DNA of 20,750 nucleotides from Pseudomonadota bacterium (GCA_023425455.1 JAFACP010000180.1:1-20750); one strand, 5' to 3'; counted from the first letter of the stretch, positions 7,998 through 17,416 are shown. Program-made: numbers and translations. The notes: a model not told the origin generated them from the sequence alone.

Positions 7998-8999
7998 ATG
8001 ATTGATTTACGTAGTGATACAGTGACCCGTCCGGGGCGCGCCATGCTCGACGAAATGATGGCCGCTCCGGTTGGGGATGACGTCTATGGTGATGATCCGA
8101 CGGTCAATGAACTGCAGCGCTATGCCGCCGAACTGGGTGGCAAAGAGGCTGCGCTATTCCTGCCTACGGGTACCCAGGCCAACCTGGTGGCGTTACTGAG
8201 CCACTGCGAACGCGGTGAAGAGTACATCGTCGGCCAGGGAGCGCATAACTATCTGTATGAAGCGGGCGGCGCGGCGGTGCTTGGCAGCATCCAGCCGCAG
8301 CCGATCGATGCCGCAGCGGACGGCTCGCTGCCGCTCGATAAAGTCGCCGCGAAAATCAAAGCCGATGATATCCACTTCGCCCGCACCAAACTGCTTAGTC
8401 TGGAAAATACCCACAACGGCAAAGTGCTGCCGCGCGAGTACCTGAAAGCCGCATGGGAGTTTACCCGCGAGCGCAAGCTGGGCCTGCACGTGGACGGCGC
8501 GCGCATCTTCAACGCCGTGGTGGAGTATGGCTGCGAGCTGCAGGATATCACCCAATATTGCGACTCGTTCACCCTTTGCCTCTCGAAAGGCCTGGGCACG
8601 CCCGTCGGGTCACTGCTGGTCGGTGACGCGGACTACATCAGGCGTGCGAACCGCTGGCGTAAGATGACCGGCGGCGGAATGCGTCAGGCCGGGATCCTGG
8701 CGGCGGCGGGGCTGTATGCCCTGAAAAACAACGTCGCACGGCTGAAAGACGATCATCAAAATGCCGCATGGATGGCCGCTCAGCTACGGGAAATTGGCGC
8801 TGAGGTGATGCGGCACGACACCAATATGCTGTTTGTTCGCGTGGGAGATGACAACGCGGCGGCGCTGGGTGCGTTTATGCAGTCTCGCGGAGTGTTGATT
8901 AACGCCTCTGCGGTGGTTCGCCTGGTGATGCACCTCGACGTAAGCCGTGAACAGCTCGCGGAAGTGGTGAAACACTGGCAGGCGTTTTTACAGCGTTAA
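7998..8999 (+). CDS. ltaE: Low-specificity L-threonine aldolase
   Basis: A 333-residue PLP enzyme of fold type I that cleaves L-allo-threonine and L-threonine to glycine and acetaldehyde. The opening [12 protein letters not shown] is the family signature. The PLP lysine is K197 in [12 protein letters not shown]83 in [11 protein letters not shown] and the [10 protein letters not shown] block near 164-173 complete the active-site pattern. Length and sequence match E. coli LtaE. It lies 37 bp after poxB and 10 bp before ybjT, so the three are probably co-transcribed in part. AAAGGGA upstream of the ATG is a fair ribosome site. Confidence 0.97.
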   Translation: MIDLRSDTVTRPGRAMLDEMMAAPVGDDVYGDDPTVNELQRYAAELGGKEAALFLPTGTQANLVALLSHCERGEEYIVGQGAHNYLYEAGGAAVLGSIQPQPIDAAADGSLPLDKVAAKIKADDIHFARTKLLSLENTHNGKVLPREYLKAAWEFTRERKLGLHVDGARIFNAVVEYGCELQDITQYCDSFTLCLSKGLGTPVGSLLVGDADYIRRANRWRKMTGGGMRQAGILAAAGLYALKNNVARLKDDHQNAAWMAAQLREIGAEVMRHDTNMLFVRVGDDNAAALGAFMQSRGVLINASAVVRLVMHLDVSREQLAEVVKHWQAFLQR

Positions 9000-9009
9000 G
9001 GAGCATCAC

Positions 9010-10446
9010 GTGCCGCAACGTATTCTGCTGCTCGGAGCCAGCGGCTATATCGGCCAGCATCTGACCGTGGTATTAAGTCAGCATGGTCACCGGGTGCTGG
9101 CAGCGGCACGCAGCGTTGATCGCCTGCAAAAGCTGAACCTGCCCGGCGTCACCTGCCACAGTATCGATCTCAACTGGCCGACGGCGCTCCCCGCGCTGCT
9201 GGAAGGGGTCGATACCCTTTACTACCTGGTTCACAGCATGGGTGAAGGCGGCGATTTTATCGCCCATGAACGACAGGTGGCGATGAACGTGCGCGACGCG
9301 CTGCTGCAGACGCCGGTGAAACAGGTGATTTTTCTCAGCTCGCTGCAGGCGCCGGAAAACGAGCAGTCCGATCATCTGCGCGCCCGTCAGCTTACCGCGG
9401 AGATCCTGCGTGAAGCGCCGGTGCCGGTGACCGAGTTGCGCGCCGGGATCATCGTCGGCGCAGGTTCGGCCGCCTTCGAAGTGATGCGCGATATGGTTTA
9501 CAACCTGCCGGTACTGACGCCGCCGCGCTGGGTACGCTCACGCACCACCCCCATAGCCCTGCCAAATTTGCTGCATTATCTGGTGGCGCTGCTGGATCAC
9601 CCGACGGAACAGCACCGGGTGCTGGAAGCCGCCGGGCCTGAAATCCTGAGCTATCAGCAGCAGTTTGAGCACTTTATGCGCGTGAGCGGTCGCCGTCGCT
9701 GGCTGGTGCCGGTCCCCTTCCCGACCCGCTGGATCTCGGTCTGGTTTTTAAATGTGATCACCTCGGTTCCACCAACCACCGCAAAAGCGTTGATCCAGGG
9801 GCTGAAGCACGATCTGCTGGCTGACGATCGGGCGCTGCGCGCGCTGATCCCGCAGAGGCTGATCCCGTTTGACGACGCGGTTCGCACGACGCTGAAGGAA
9901 GAGGAGAAGCTGGTGAACTCCAGCGACTGGGGCTATGACGCGCAGGCCTTTGCCCGCTGGCGGCCGGAGTACGGCTATTACCCTAAGCAGGCAGGCTGCA
10001 CCGTCAAAACGCAGGCCAGTCTGGCCTCACTGTGGGAGGTGGTCAATCAGATCGGCGGCAAGGAGCGCTATTTCTTCGGCAATATCCTCTGGCAAACGCG
10101 CGGCGCAATAGACCTGCTGCTGGGACACCGGCTGGCGAAAGGCCGTCCGTCCCGTCCATACCTGGAAGTGGGCGACACGGTCGACAGCTGGAAGACGATC
10201 ATTGTTGAGACGCAAAAGCAGCTGGCGCTGCTGTTTGGCATGAAAGCGCCGGGGCTGGGACGTCTCTGTTTTACCCTGAAAGACCGCGGTGAGTGGCGTG
10301 AGCTGGACGTTCGCGCCTGGTGGCACCCGCACGGAATGCCGGGTCTGTTCTACTGGCTGCTGATGATCCCGGCGCATCTGTTTATCTTTCGGGGAATGGC
10401 CAGGCGCATCGCCAGCCTTGCAGAACAAAAGAAGGAAAAGATCTAA
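9010..10446 (+). CDS. ybjT: YbjT, NAD(P)-binding SDR-family protein with DUF2867-type C-terminus
   Basis: A 478-residue protein with a Rossmann fold at the N-terminus: [10 protein letters not shown] at about residues 9-18 is the nucleotide-binding glycine motif of atypical short-chain dehydrogenases. The C-terminal half (from about 300) carries the [16 protein letters not shown] and [23 protein letters not shown] blocks of DUF2867. The last of these is hydrophobic and may touch the membrane. It matches E. coli YbjT, whose substrate is unknown. The start is GTG at 9010, supported by AAGGAG eight bases upstream and by [12 protein letters not shown] matching the family. It follows ltaE by 10 bp. 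Confidence 0.93.
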   Translation: MPQRILLLGASGYIGQHLTVVLSQHGHRVLAAARSVDRLQKLNLPGVTCHSIDLNWPTALPALLEGVDTLYYLVHSMGEGGDFIAHERQVAMNVRDALLQTPVKQVIFLSSLQAPENEQSDHLRARQLTAEILREAPVPVTELRAGIIVGAGSAAFEVMRDMVYNLPVLTPPRWVRSRTTPIALPNLLHYLVALLDHPTEQHRVLEAAGPEILSYQQQFEHFMRVSGRRRWLVPVPFPTRWISVWFLNVITSVPPTTAKALIQGLKHDLLADDRALRALIPQRLIPFDDAVRTTLKEEEKLVNSSDWGYDAQAFARWRPEYGYYPKQAGCTVKTQASLASLWEVVNQIGGKERYFFGNILWQTRGAIDLLLGHRLAKGRPSRPYLEVGDTVDSWKTIIVETQKQLALLFGMKAPGLGRLCFTLKDRGEWRELDVRAWWHPHGMPGLFYWLLMIPAHLFIFRGMARRIASLAEQKKEKI

Positions 10447-10538
10447 ATAAAACTCTTATTCTTTCACCTTTCCCATTGCATACAGGCGTAATTCACGGAA
10501 GAATGCGCACGAAATTCTTTTCAACACAGTGGATTGAT

Positions 10539-11552
10539 ATGAAGGTACTGGTTACCGGTGCGACCAGCGGCTTAGGCAGAAACGCGGTCGAGTTTCTGCG
10601 CAACAAAGGTATTAGCGTCAGGGCTACCGGTCGCAACGAGGCGATGGGCAAACTGCTGCAAAAGATGGGCGCAGAGTTCGTCCATGCCGATCTGACGGAG
10701 CTGGTCTCCTCTCAGGCGAAAGTGATGCTCGCCGGCATCGATACACTGTGGCACTGCTCAAGCTTTACCTCTCCCTGGGGAACGCAGGAGGCCTTCGACC
10801 TCGCGAATGTCCGCGCCACCCGCCGTCTGGGCGAGTGGGCCGTTGCCTGGGGCGTGCGTAATTTTATCCATATCTCTTCGCCGTCGCTCTATTTCGATTA
10901 TCACCATCACCGCGATATTCAGGAAGATTTCCGTCCGGCGCGCTTTGCCTGCGAGTTCGCCCGCAGTAAAGCCGCCAGCGAAGAGGTGATTGATCTGCTG
11001 GCTCAGTCTAACCCCCATACCCGTTTTACCGTCCTGCGCCCGCAGAGCCTGTTCGGCCCGCACGATAAGGTGTTTATCCCGCGTCTGGCGCAGATGATGC
11101 ACCACTATGGCAGCGTGTTGTTGCCGCGCGGCGGCGATGCGCTGGTGGACATGACCTATTACGAAAACGCCGTCCACGCCATGTGGCTGGCAAGCCAGGT
11201 CGACTGCGATAAGCTGGTTTCCGGCCGGGCCTATAACATCACCAACGGTGAGCCAAAACCCCTGCGCAGCATTGTGCAGCGCCTGATCGACGAGCTGAAT
11301 ATCCACTGCCGTATCCGTTCCGTGCCTTACCCGATGCTGGATATGATTGCGCGCAGCATGGAGCGTTTTGGCAATAAGTCGGCCAAAGAGCCCGCGCTCA
11401 CGCACTACGGCGTGTCGAAACTGAACTTCGATTTTACGCTGGACATTTCGCGGGCCGAAAATGAGCTGGGCTATAAACCCGTGGTGACGCTGGATGACGG
11501 TATTGTTCGTACCGCGGCGTGGCTACGGGATCACGGCAAGCTGCATCGCTAG
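10539..11552 (+). CDS. ybjS: YbjS, NAD-dependent epimerase/dehydratase-like protein
   Basis: A 337-residue extended short-chain dehydrogenase. The N-terminal motif [15 protein letters not shown] (about residues 6-20) binds the dinucleotide, and [13 protein letters not shown] near 120-132 is the region where extended SDRs have their catalytic Ser and Tyr. Later landmarks are [10 protein letters not shown] and YNITNGEP. Length and sequence match E. coli YbjS, of unknown substrate. The ATG at 10539 gives the family start [11 protein letters not shown], but the ribosome site before it is weak. An in-frame ATG at 10503 preceded by GGAAG is an alternative that would add 12 residues. The gene ends only 7 bp from the convergent amiD. 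Confidence 0.92.
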   Translation: MKVLVTGATSGLGRNAVEFLRNKGISVRATGRNEAMGKLLQKMGAEFVHADLTELVSSQAKVMLAGIDTLWHCSSFTSPWGTQEAFDLANVRATRRLGEWAVAWGVRNFIHISSPSLYFDYHHHRDIQEDFRPARFACEFARSKAASEEVIDLLAQSNPHTRFTVLRPQSLFGPHDKVFIPRLAQMMHHYGSVLLPRGGDALVDMTYYENAVHAMWLASQVDCDKLVSGRAYNITNGEPKPLRSIVQRLIDELNIHCRIRSVPYPMLDMIARSMERFGNKSAKEPALTHYGVSKLNFDFTLDISRAENELGYKPVVTLDDGIVRTAAWLRDHGKLHR

Positions 11553-11559
11553 CCGAACA

Positions 11560-12390
11560 TCACCCCTGGCCGTATTTCTCGACCAGCGCTTCGGCTATCG
11601 CCACGCTTTCACAGTCGGCGTAGCCGTCCCATTTTTGCGGACGAAAATGCATCTGAAACGCCATAATCACCCGCTTCTGCTGCGCCGGGGTGATCGCATC
11701 TGGCACCTCATAACCGTAACGCGCTAATAAATCGAGCAGACGCTTCGCGTCGGCGGCCTGATAGCGCGGCTGCCCGTTGAGCAACGCGCTTACGCGGTCC
11801 GGATCCGGCCAGGCGCCGATCCCATGCTGCGCCAGTTCGCGCCACGGAAACAGCGGCCCCGGATCATCTTTGCGCTGCGGCGCGATGTCCGCGTGTGCCA
11901 CCACGTTTTCCGGCTTAATGTGGTAGCGGGTAATGATGTCCCTGGCAAGCGGGATCAGCGCGGCGATTTGCGCAGGCTCAAACGGCGTAAAATGCTTCAG
12001 GCCGGCTGTCTTCTGCCAGCCACGGTTCTCCAGCTCAATGCCCACGGAGGTATCATTGATCCGGTTAGTGCCGCGCCAGAAGCTGATGCCCGCATGCCAG
12101 GCCAGTTCATTTTCCGCCACCAGCTGCCAGATGCGCGGTTTGCCGTCAGGCGCAGGCGGAACGGCGGGAATTAAATAGTGTGAGCTGACGTTTTTGTCGG
12201 TCAGGGTGGCCAGCGAGCGATCAAAGTCATCGGCGGTATAGTGAATAACCAGCACCTTGATGCGCGGGTAGGCTGCCTGCGCCTGATGGCGGGTATCGAG
12301 CTCGTAAGCGCCTTTATCCACAATGCCCTCTTGCGTGGCACAACCTGCCAGCAGCAGCGCCAGCAGGAGGAGGCTGAGCGAACGTCTCAT
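11560..12390 (-). CDS. amiD: AmiD, outer-membrane lipoprotein N-acetylmuramoyl-L-alanine amidase
   Basis: A 276-residue amidase_2-family enzyme that cuts the bond between muramic acid (including anhydro forms) and the peptide stem, used in murein turnover. A lipoprotein signal ends in LLAGC with lipidated C17; alanine at +2 fits sorting to the outer membrane. Probable zinc ligands are H50 (VIHYTADD), H166 ([14 protein letters not shown]) and D176, with E119 (SVGIELEN) nearby. Residues from about 190 to the end form a peptidoglycan-binding helical domain. The gene starts within the ybjQ stop codon (ATGA overlap at 12387-12390), so translation is coupled. Confidence 0.95.
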   Translation of the reverse strand: MRRSLSLLLLALLLAGCATQEGIVDKGAYELDTRHQAQAAYPRIKVLVIHYTADDFDRSLATLTDKNVSSHYLIPAVPPAPDGKPRIWQLVAENELAWHAGISFWRGTNRINDTSVGIELENRGWQKTAGLKHFTPFEPAQIAALIPLARDIITRYHIKPENVVAHADIAPQRKDDPGPLFPWRELAQHGIGAWPDPDRVSALLNGQPRYQAADAKRLLDLLARYGYEVPDAITPAQQKRVIMAFQMHFRPQKWDGYADCESVAIAEALVEKYGQG

Positions 12391-12710
12391 CGGCGGGTTT
12401 TCACCGCCGTACTGCTGACGCTGACCATCAGCATACTGGCGTCTTTGCCAACCGTTTCGTAGTCGATATCGATGCCGACGACCGCGTCGGCGCCCAGCGC
12501 TTTCGCCTGCTCACCCAGCTCTTTAAAGGCGATTTCCCGCGCTTTGCGCAGCTCTTTTTCGTAGGCACCTGAACGCCCGCCAACGATGTCGCGGATCCCG
12601 GCAAAAAAGTCGCGGAAGATATTGGCGCCAAGGATAGCTTCCCCGGTGACCACCCCGCAGTACTCGATAATCGGTTGTCCTTCCAGGGTTGGCGTCGTTG
12701 AAAATTGCAT
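12387..12710 (-). CDS. ybjQ: YbjQ family protein (UPF0145)
   Basis: A 107-residue protein of the YbjQ/UPF0145 family, recognised by the N-terminal [10 protein letters not shown], the central [17 protein letters not shown] and the C-terminal [16 protein letters not shown]. Members have been described as putative heavy-metal-binding on structural grounds, with no proven function. There is no signal sequence, so it is cytoplasmic. AAGGAG lies just upstream of the ATG at 12710. It is the first gene of a two-gene unit with amiD, overlapping it by four bases, and diverges from ybjP across 107 bp. Confidence 0.92.
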   Translation of the reverse strand: MQFSTTPTLEGQPIIEYCGVVTGEAILGANIFRDFFAGIRDIVGGRSGAYEKELRKAREIAFKELGEQAKALGADAVVGIDIDYETVGKDASMLMVSVSSTAVKTRR

Positions 12711-12817
12711 CGTGACTCTCCTTCTTTAACCTTCAATGCGTTAGCACGCTACTCAGCCAGCATTATCGGTTCGTTACGCTATGATTGAAAGGATAGTTAA
12801 CAAATAAGGAAATCAAC

Positions 12818-13336
12818 ATGCGCTACTCTGCTTTGACGCTTTTAGTGCCATGCGCGCTGGTACTCAGCGCCTGCACCACGACGGTTACACCGGCTTTTAA
12901 GGATATCGGCACCCGCAGCGGCCCGTGTATTGACGGCGGCCCGGATACCGTGGCGCAACAGTTTTATGATTACCGCATTCAGCACCGCAGCAGTGACCTC
13001 ATGGCTCTGCGCCCTTACCTGAGCGACGGTCTGGCAAAACGGCTGGACGATGCAAGCCGTGACCCACAGCATAATGCGCTGCTGAGCGCTGACCCGTTCT
13101 CCAGCCGTACGACGCCCCCGGACCATGCGGACGTCGCCAGCGCGTCGACCATCCCAAACACCGATGCGCGAAACATTCCACTGCGGGTAACGCTAAGTCA
13201 GGGCAGCCAGCGCTGGCAGGATGAAGTTCTGATGATCCGCGAGGGACAGTGCTGGGCCATTGACGATGTACGCTATCTCGGGGGACGCGTAGATGCCCCG
13301 GCGGGCACGCTTCGCCAGTCGATTGAGAACCGCTAA
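12818..13336 (+). CDS. ybjP: YbjP, predicted lipoprotein
   Basis: A 172-residue protein with a lipoprotein signal ending LVLSAC, so that C19 is lipidated; threonine at +2 predicts the outer membrane. The rest is a small soluble domain with the block CWAIDDVRYLGG near the C-terminus, as in E. coli YbjP (171 residues). No biochemical function is known. AAGGAA precedes the ATG. A TATGAT hexamer at 12780-12785 could be its -10, without a clear -35. Two hairpins follow the stop codon before the art genes. Confidence 0.92.
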   Translation: MRYSALTLLVPCALVLSACTTTVTPAFKDIGTRSGPCIDGGPDTVAQQFYDYRIQHRSSDLMALRPYLSDGLAKRLDDASRDPQHNALLSADPFSSRTTPPDHADVASASTIPNTDARNIPLRVTLSQGSQRWQDEVLMIREGQCWAIDDVRYLGGRVDAPAGTLRQSIENR

Positions 13337-13339
13337 CCT

Positions 13340-13397
13340 CGCGGTAACGTGACGGTTAACCGCGTAAAATGTGCGGCATTTCGGACGGAATGCCGAC
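13340..13397 (+). terminator. Two hairpins after ybjP, probable terminator region
   Basis: CGCGGTAAC (13340-13348) pairs with GTTAACCGCG (13355-13364) with one bulged base. CGGCATT (13374-13380) pairs perfectly with AATGCCG (13389-13395) and can extend outward past a bulge. U tracts are short, so termination may be imperfect. Confidence 0.45.
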
Positions 13398-13464
13398 ATT
13401 TATACTCGCCGCCCTTACCCATCGATATTTTGTGCTATTTTTAGAGGGTGTTACGAGTTACATT

Positions 13465-13536
13465 TAACTTTTAACGCATAAATATTGCATAACTATTCTG
13501 TCAACGGTACTATCTGCGGCCTCAATTGCTATAGAT
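13465..13536 (+). promoter_or_regulatory. artP control region: weak ARG boxes and promoters
   Basis: TGCATAACTATTCT (13486-13499) matches the ArgR half-site pattern TGAAT-N4-ATTCA at 8 of 10 fixed positions. A poorer copy (13465-13478, 6 of 10) lies exactly 21 bp upstream, the spacing of paired ARG boxes. TTGCAT (13485-13490) with TACTAT (13508-13513) at 17 bp is a possible promoter overlapping the box. A second candidate is the extended -10 TGCTATAGA (TATAGA at 13530). ArgR repression of the art genes by arginine is known in E. coli. Confidence 0.5.
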
Positions 13537-13562
13537 TGCCTGGATGAGTAAAGACTGCCCCG

Positions 13563-14291
13563 ATGAGTATTAAACTAAACGGCATTAACTGCTTCTACGG
13601 CGCACACCAGGCGCTGTTTGACATCACGCTGAACTGTCCTGAGGGCGAAACCCTGGTTTTGCTCGGCCCGAGCGGTGCAGGCAAAAGTTCTCTTCTGCGC
13701 GTCCTGAATCTGCTGGAAATGCCGCGCTCAGGTACGCTGGCCATTGCTGGTAACCATTTTGATTTTGCGAAAATCCCTTCCGATAAAGCGATTCGCGAAC
13801 TGCGCCAGAACGTGGGCATGGTTTTCCAGCAATACAATCTCTGGCCGCACCTCACCGTGCTGCAAAACCTTATTGAAGCACCGTGTCGCGTGCTGGGTCT
13901 CAGTAAAGACCAGGCGATGGCACGTGCGGAAAAACTGCTCGAACGTCTGCGCCTGAAACCTTACAGCGACCGCTATCCCCTGCATTTGTCCGGTGGGCAA
14001 CAGCAGCGTGTGGCGATTGCCCGTGCGCTGATGATGGAGCCTGCGGTTCTGCTGTTCGACGAGCCGACCGCGGCGCTGGACCCGGAAATTACCGCCCAGA
14101 TCGTGAGCATCATTCGCGAGCTGGCGGAAACCAAAATTACTCAGGTCATCGTGACCCATGAAGTGGAAGTGGCGCGTAAAACCGCCAGCCGCGTGGTCTA
14201 TATGGAAAACGGGTATATCGTTGAGCAAGGTGATGCGAGCTGCTTTACTGACCCGCAAACCGATGCCTTTAAAAATTACTTATCTCACTGA
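13563..14291 (+). CDS. artP: ArtP, arginine ABC transporter ATPase
   Basis: A 242-residue ABC ATPase that powers high-affinity arginine uptake with ArtQ and ArtM in the inner membrane. All motifs are intact: Walker [10 protein letters not shown] (35-43), Q-loop Q89 in [10 protein letters not shown], signature LSGGQ (142-146), Walker B AVLLFDEP (161-168) and switch histidine H199 in VTHE. It matches E. coli ArtP in length and sequence. It is the first gene of artPIQM, with artI starting 19 bp after its stop. No strong Shine-Dalgarno is seen before the ATG at 13563. Confidence 0.97.
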   Translation: MSIKLNGINCFYGAHQALFDITLNCPEGETLVLLGPSGAGKSSLLRVLNLLEMPRSGTLAIAGNHFDFAKIPSDKAIRELRQNVGMVFQQYNLWPHLTVLQNLIEAPCRVLGLSKDQAMARAEKLLERLRLKPYSDRYPLHLSGGQQQRVAIARALMMEPAVLLFDEPTAALDPEITAQIVSIIRELAETKITQVIVTHEVEVARKTASRVVYMENGYIVEQGDASCFTDPQTDAFKNYLSH

Positions 14292-14310
14292 TGTGTTAGG
14301 GAAAATGATA

Positions 14311-15042
14311 ATGAAAAAAGTATTGATTGCCGCGCTGCTTGCTAGCATCAGCCTTTCCGCTACCGCAGCTCAGACCATCCGTTTCGCCACTGAAGCGTCC
14401 TATCCTCCGTTTGAATCCATTGATGCGAATAACAACATTGTTGGTTTCGACGTCGATCTGGCCAACGCCCTGTGTAAAGAGATTGATGCCACCTGTACCT
14501 TTACCAACCAGGCGTTCGACAGCCTGATCCCGAGCCTGAAATTCCGCCGTATCGACGCCGTGATGGCCGGTATGGACATCACGCCTGAGCGTGAAAAGCA
14601 GGTGCTGTTCTCGACTCCTTACTATGACAACTCCGCGCTGTTTGTCGGTCAGAAGGGCAAATTTAGCGCAATCGACCAGCTGAAAGGCAAGAAAGTCGGC
14701 GTGCAAAACGGCACCACGCACCAGAAATTCATCACCGATAAGCACCCGGAGATCACCACCGTTCCTTACGACAGCTATCAGAATGCGAAGCTGGATCTGC
14801 AGAATGGGCGTATCGATGCGGTGTTTGGTGATACCGCTGTCGTCACCGAGTGGCTGAAAGCAAACGACAAACTGGCCTCCGTCGGCGATAAAGTGACCGA
14901 TAAAGATTACTTTGGCACCGGCCTCGGCATCGCCGTACGTCAGGGCAACACCGAGCTGCAGCAGAAATTCAACGCTGCGCTGGAAAAAGTGAAAAAAGAC
15001 GGCACTTACGAAACCATCTACAACAAATGGTTCCAGAAGTAA
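14311..15042 (+). CDS. artI: ArtI, periplasmic amino-acid-binding protein of the Art transporter
   Basis: A 243-residue solute-binding protein of family 3. A Sec signal peptide (MKKVLIAALL, then ASISLSATAA) is cleaved after about residue 19. Then follow FATEASYPPFESID, the usual opening of polar amino-acid binding proteins, and DYFGTGLGIAV near the hinge. ArtI is the binding protein inside the artPIQM operon; in E. coli its exact ligand is less clear than that of ArtJ. The ATG at 14311 starts the signal peptide; longer upstream in-frame extensions run through artP and are not credible. It is a close paralogue of artJ. Confidence 0.96.
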   Translation: MKKVLIAALLASISLSATAAQTIRFATEASYPPFESIDANNNIVGFDVDLANALCKEIDATCTFTNQAFDSLIPSLKFRRIDAVMAGMDITPEREKQVLFSTPYYDNSALFVGQKGKFSAIDQLKGKKVGVQNGTTHQKFITDKHPEITTVPYDSYQNAKLDLQNGRIDAVFGDTAVVTEWLKANDKLASVGDKVTDKDYFGTGLGIAVRQGNTELQQKFNAALEKVKKDGTYETIYNKWFQK

Positions 15043-15048
15043 TTGCTG

Positions 15049-15765
15049 ATGAATGAAATGTTTCCTTTAGCAAGCGCCGCCGGGATGACCGTCGGCCTTG
15101 CCGTTTGCGCCCTGATTATCGGCCTGGCGCTGGCGATGTTTTTTGCGGTGTGGGAGTCAGTAAAATGGCGTCCTGTCGCATGGCTGGGCTCAGCGCTGGT
15201 GACGGTGTTACGTGGACTACCGGAAATTCTGGTGGTTCTGTTTATCTATTTCGGCTCCTCACAGCTGCTGTTAATGCTGTCGGACGGCTTTACCCTCAAT
15301 CTTGGCATTGTGCAGATCCCGGTGCAGGTGCAGATTGAGAACTTCGACGTCAGCCCGTTCCTCTGCGGCGTGATCGCGCTCTCCCTGCTCTACTCTGCCT
15401 ATGCCTCGCAGACGCTGCGTGGTGCACTGAAGGCGGTTCCCGTCGGCCAGTGGGAGTCGGGTCAGGCGCTGGGACTGTCAAAAGCGGCGATCTTTTTCCG
15501 CCTGGTGATGCCGCAGATGTGGCGTCATGCCCTGCCGGGTCTGGGTAACCAGTGGCTGGTTCTGCTGAAAGATACCGCGCTGGTCAGCCTGATCAGCGTC
15601 AACGACCTGATGCTACAGACCAAAAGTATTGCCACCGGTACCCAGGAGCCGTTTACCTGGTACATCGTTGCGGCGGCTATCTACCTGGTGATCACGTTAG
15701 TGAGTCAGTACATCCTGAAGCGTATTGACCATCGTGCGACGCGTTTTGAACGGAGACCAGGCTGA
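15049..15765 (+). CDS. artQ: ArtQ, arginine ABC transporter permease
   Basis: A 238-residue inner-membrane permease of the HisMQ family, one of two that form the arginine channel. Hydrophobic helices start at once ([18 protein letters not shown]). The coupling loop that contacts the ATPase is [24 protein letters not shown], divided here by its central ALGLSK, about two thirds along. The start is the ATG at 15049, six bases after the artI stop, giving [12 protein letters not shown] as in E. coli; the TTG directly after the stop is less likely. Its stop overlaps the artM start by one base. Confidence 0.96.
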   Translation: MNEMFPLASAAGMTVGLAVCALIIGLALAMFFAVWESVKWRPVAWLGSALVTVLRGLPEILVVLFIYFGSSQLLLMLSDGFTLNLGIVQIPVQVQIENFDVSPFLCGVIALSLLYSAYASQTLRGALKAVPVGQWESGQALGLSKAAIFFRLVMPQMWRHALPGLGNQWLVLLKDTALVSLISVNDLMLQTKSIATGTQEPFTWYIVAAAIYLVITLVSQYILKRIDHRATRFERRPG

Positions 15766-16433
15766 TGCTTGACTACTTACCCGAGCTGATGAAAGGGCTG
15801 CACACCAGCCTGACGCTAACCGTGGCGTCCATCATTGTGGCGCTGATCCTCGCCCTGATCTTTACCATCATCCTGACGCTGAAAACGCCGCTGCTGGTCT
15901 GGATCGTGCGCGGCTACATCACACTGTTTACCGGCACGCCGCTGCTGGTGCAGATCTTCCTGATTTACTACGGCCCGGGACAGTTCCCGTCGCTGCAGGA
16001 CTACCCGGTTATCTGGCATCTGCTCTCAGAGCCGTGGCTCTGCGCCCTGATTGCCCTCTCGCTGAACAGTGCGGCCTATACCACACAGCTGTTCTATGGC
16101 GCGATCCGCGCTATTCCGGACGGTCAATGGCAGTCCTGCGGAGCGCTGGGGATGAGCAAAAAGGATACGCTGGCGATCCTGCTGCCCTACGCTTTCAAGC
16201 GCGCGCTCTCCTCTTACTCCAACGAAGTGGTGCTGGTCTTTAAAAGTACCTCGCTGGCCTACACCATTACCCTGATGGAGGTGATGGGCCACGGACAGCT
16301 GCTGTATGGACGCACCTACGACGTGATGGTGTTCGGCGCAGCCGGTCTGGTGTATCTGGTGGTCAACGGCTTGCTGACCCTGATGATGCGCCTTATTGAA
16401 CGTAAAGCGCTGGCATTTGAGCGACGTAATTAA
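15765..16433 (+). CDS. artM: ArtM, arginine ABC transporter permease
   Basis: A 222-residue permease partner of ArtQ, the same length as E. coli ArtM. It shows the HisMQ pattern: LPELMKGLHTSLTLTVAS at the N-terminus, GTPLLVQIFLIYYGPGQFP in the first third, and the ATPase-contact loop around CGALGMSKKDTLAILLP. The ATG shares its A with the TGA stop of artQ (TGATG), so translation is coupled. A strong terminator follows, separating artPIQM from artJ. Confidence 0.96.
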   Translation: MLDYLPELMKGLHTSLTLTVASIIVALILALIFTIILTLKTPLLVWIVRGYITLFTGTPLLVQIFLIYYGPGQFPSLQDYPVIWHLLSEPWLCALIALSLNSAAYTTQLFYGAIRAIPDGQWQSCGALGMSKKDTLAILLPYAFKRALSSYSNEVVLVFKSTSLAYTITLMEVMGHGQLLYGRTYDVMVFGAAGLVYLVVNGLLTLMMRLIERKALAFERRN

Positions 16434-16462
16434 ACGCCGGGTCGCAGGCGATACACCCCGAC

Positions 16463-16495
16463 AAACGGGCCGGTTTACTACCGCCCGTTTTTTTT
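16463..16495 (+). terminator. Terminator of artPIQM
   Basis: AAACGGGC (16463-16470) pairs with GCCCGTTT (16483-16490), with extra G-C pairs possible inside, and eight T residues run from 16488 to 16495. It lies 30 bp after the artM stop and before the artJ promoter. Confidence 0.88.
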
Positions 16496-16504
16496 ACCTC
16501 ATTA

Positions 16505-16539
16505 ATAATATTTAATCATTTTTATTGCATATAAATTCA
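16505..16539 (+). promoter_or_regulatory. Tandem ARG boxes (ArgR operator) of artJ
   Basis: TGCATATAAATTCA (16526-16539) matches the ArgR consensus TGAAT-N4-ATTCA at 9 of 10 fixed positions. A second box (16505-16518) matches at 7 of 10 and lies exactly 21 bp upstream, the standard paired arrangement. In E. coli artJ is strongly repressed by ArgR with arginine. The artJ ATG is 69 bp further on. Confidence 0.75.
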
Positions 16540-16608
16540 ATAAATGGCATTGTACGCCCAGGCCGCAGACACGGCGAATAAGACAGTTTGACAGACGGGA
16601 GCGATAAA

Positions 16609-17340
16609 ATGAAAAAGGTTATTCTGGCCGCATTACTGGCCTCTTTCGCCGCAGGCGCATCGGCAGCAGATAAAATTAGTTTCGGCGTTTCAGCCACTTA
16701 CCCTCCATTTGAATCACTGGATGCCAGTAACCAGATTGTCGGTTTCGATATCGACCTGGCGAAAGCGCTGTGCAAACAGATGCAGGCCGACTGCACATTC
16801 ACTAACCATGCATTCGACAGCCTGATCCCGTCACTGAAATTCAAGAAATACGACGCGGTGATCTCCGGGATGGATATTACGCCGGAACGCAGCAAACAAG
16901 TCTCCTTTACCGACCCGTACTATGCAAACTCAGCGGTGGTTATTGCCAAAAAAGGCGAATACACGTCCTTTGACGATCTGAAAGGCAAACGCATTGGCAT
17001 GGAAAACGGCACCACGCACCAGAAATACCTGCAGGACAAACATCCGGAAGTGAAAACGGTGGCCTACGACAGCTACCAGAACGCCATTATCGACCTGAAA
17101 AATGGCCGTATTGACGGCGTGTTTGGCGATACCGCGGTAGTCAACGAGTGGCTGAAAACCAACCCGCAGCTCGGCACCGCCACCGGGAAAGTGACCGACC
17201 CGCAATACTTCGGCACCGGTCTGGGCATTGCCGTACGTCCGGACAACAAGGCCCTGCTGGAAAAACTGAATGGTGCGCTGAAAGCGATTAAAGCGGACGG
17301 CACTTACCAGAAAATCAGCGAGCAGTGGTTCCCGCAGTAA
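16609..17340 (+). CDS. artJ: ArtJ, periplasmic L-arginine-binding protein
   Basis: A 243-residue family 3 binding protein, the arginine-specific receptor for the ArtQM-ArtP transporter in E. coli. The signal peptide (MKKVILAALL, ASFAAGASAA) is cleaved after about residue 19; then comes KISFGVSATYPPFESLD. It closely resembles artI, with the shared blocks FDSLIPSLKF, NGTTHQK and FGTGLGIAVR. It is transcribed apart from artPIQM, behind the terminator and the paired ARG boxes. The ATG at 16609 is preceded by GGGAGCG; longer in-frame starts are not credible because they precede the signal peptide. Confidence 0.96.
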   Translation: MKKVILAALLASFAAGASAADKISFGVSATYPPFESLDASNQIVGFDIDLAKALCKQMQADCTFTNHAFDSLIPSLKFKKYDAVISGMDITPERSKQVSFTDPYYANSAVVIAKKGEYTSFDDLKGKRIGMENGTTHQKYLQDKHPEVKTVAYDSYQNAIIDLKNGRIDGVFGDTAVVNEWLKTNPQLGTATGKVTDPQYFGTGLGIAVRPDNKALLEKLNGALKAIKADGTYQKISEQWFPQ

Positions 17341-17348
17341 TTCCCTTT

Positions 17349-17413
17349 TGCCGGGTGGCCTGGTCTACGGGGAGTGGTTTGTAGACCAGGTTGGGCAACG
17401 CCTTCACCCGGCA
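17349..17413. repeat. Nested palindrome, REP/BIME-like, between convergent artJ and the sensor kinase
   Basis: An outer stem TGCCGGGTG (17349-17357) with CACCCGGCA (17405-17413) encloses an inner perfect 10-bp stem CCTGGTCTAC (17359-17368) with GTAGACCAGG (17381-17390). The TGCCGGGTG/CACCCGGCA ends resemble enterobacterial REP sequences. It fills nearly all of the space between the two genes and could end or protect both transcripts. Whether it is a true repeat needs the rest of the genome. Confidence 0.6.
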
Positions 17414-17416
17414 TCT

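Noticed and set aside
10758..11405. Minus-strand open frame of 215 codons inside ybjS
   Set aside because: Antisense shadow of a clear SDR gene, without a plausible ribosome site or recognisable protein features.
13475..13488. A third ARG-box-like word overlapping the chosen artP box
   Set aside because: It is offset by 11 bp rather than the 21 bp expected of paired ARG boxes and matches less well.
14158..14310. In-frame extension of artI upstream through the end of artP
   Set aside because: It would place 51 residues before a normal signal peptide and overlap artP; the ATG at 14311 matches the family.
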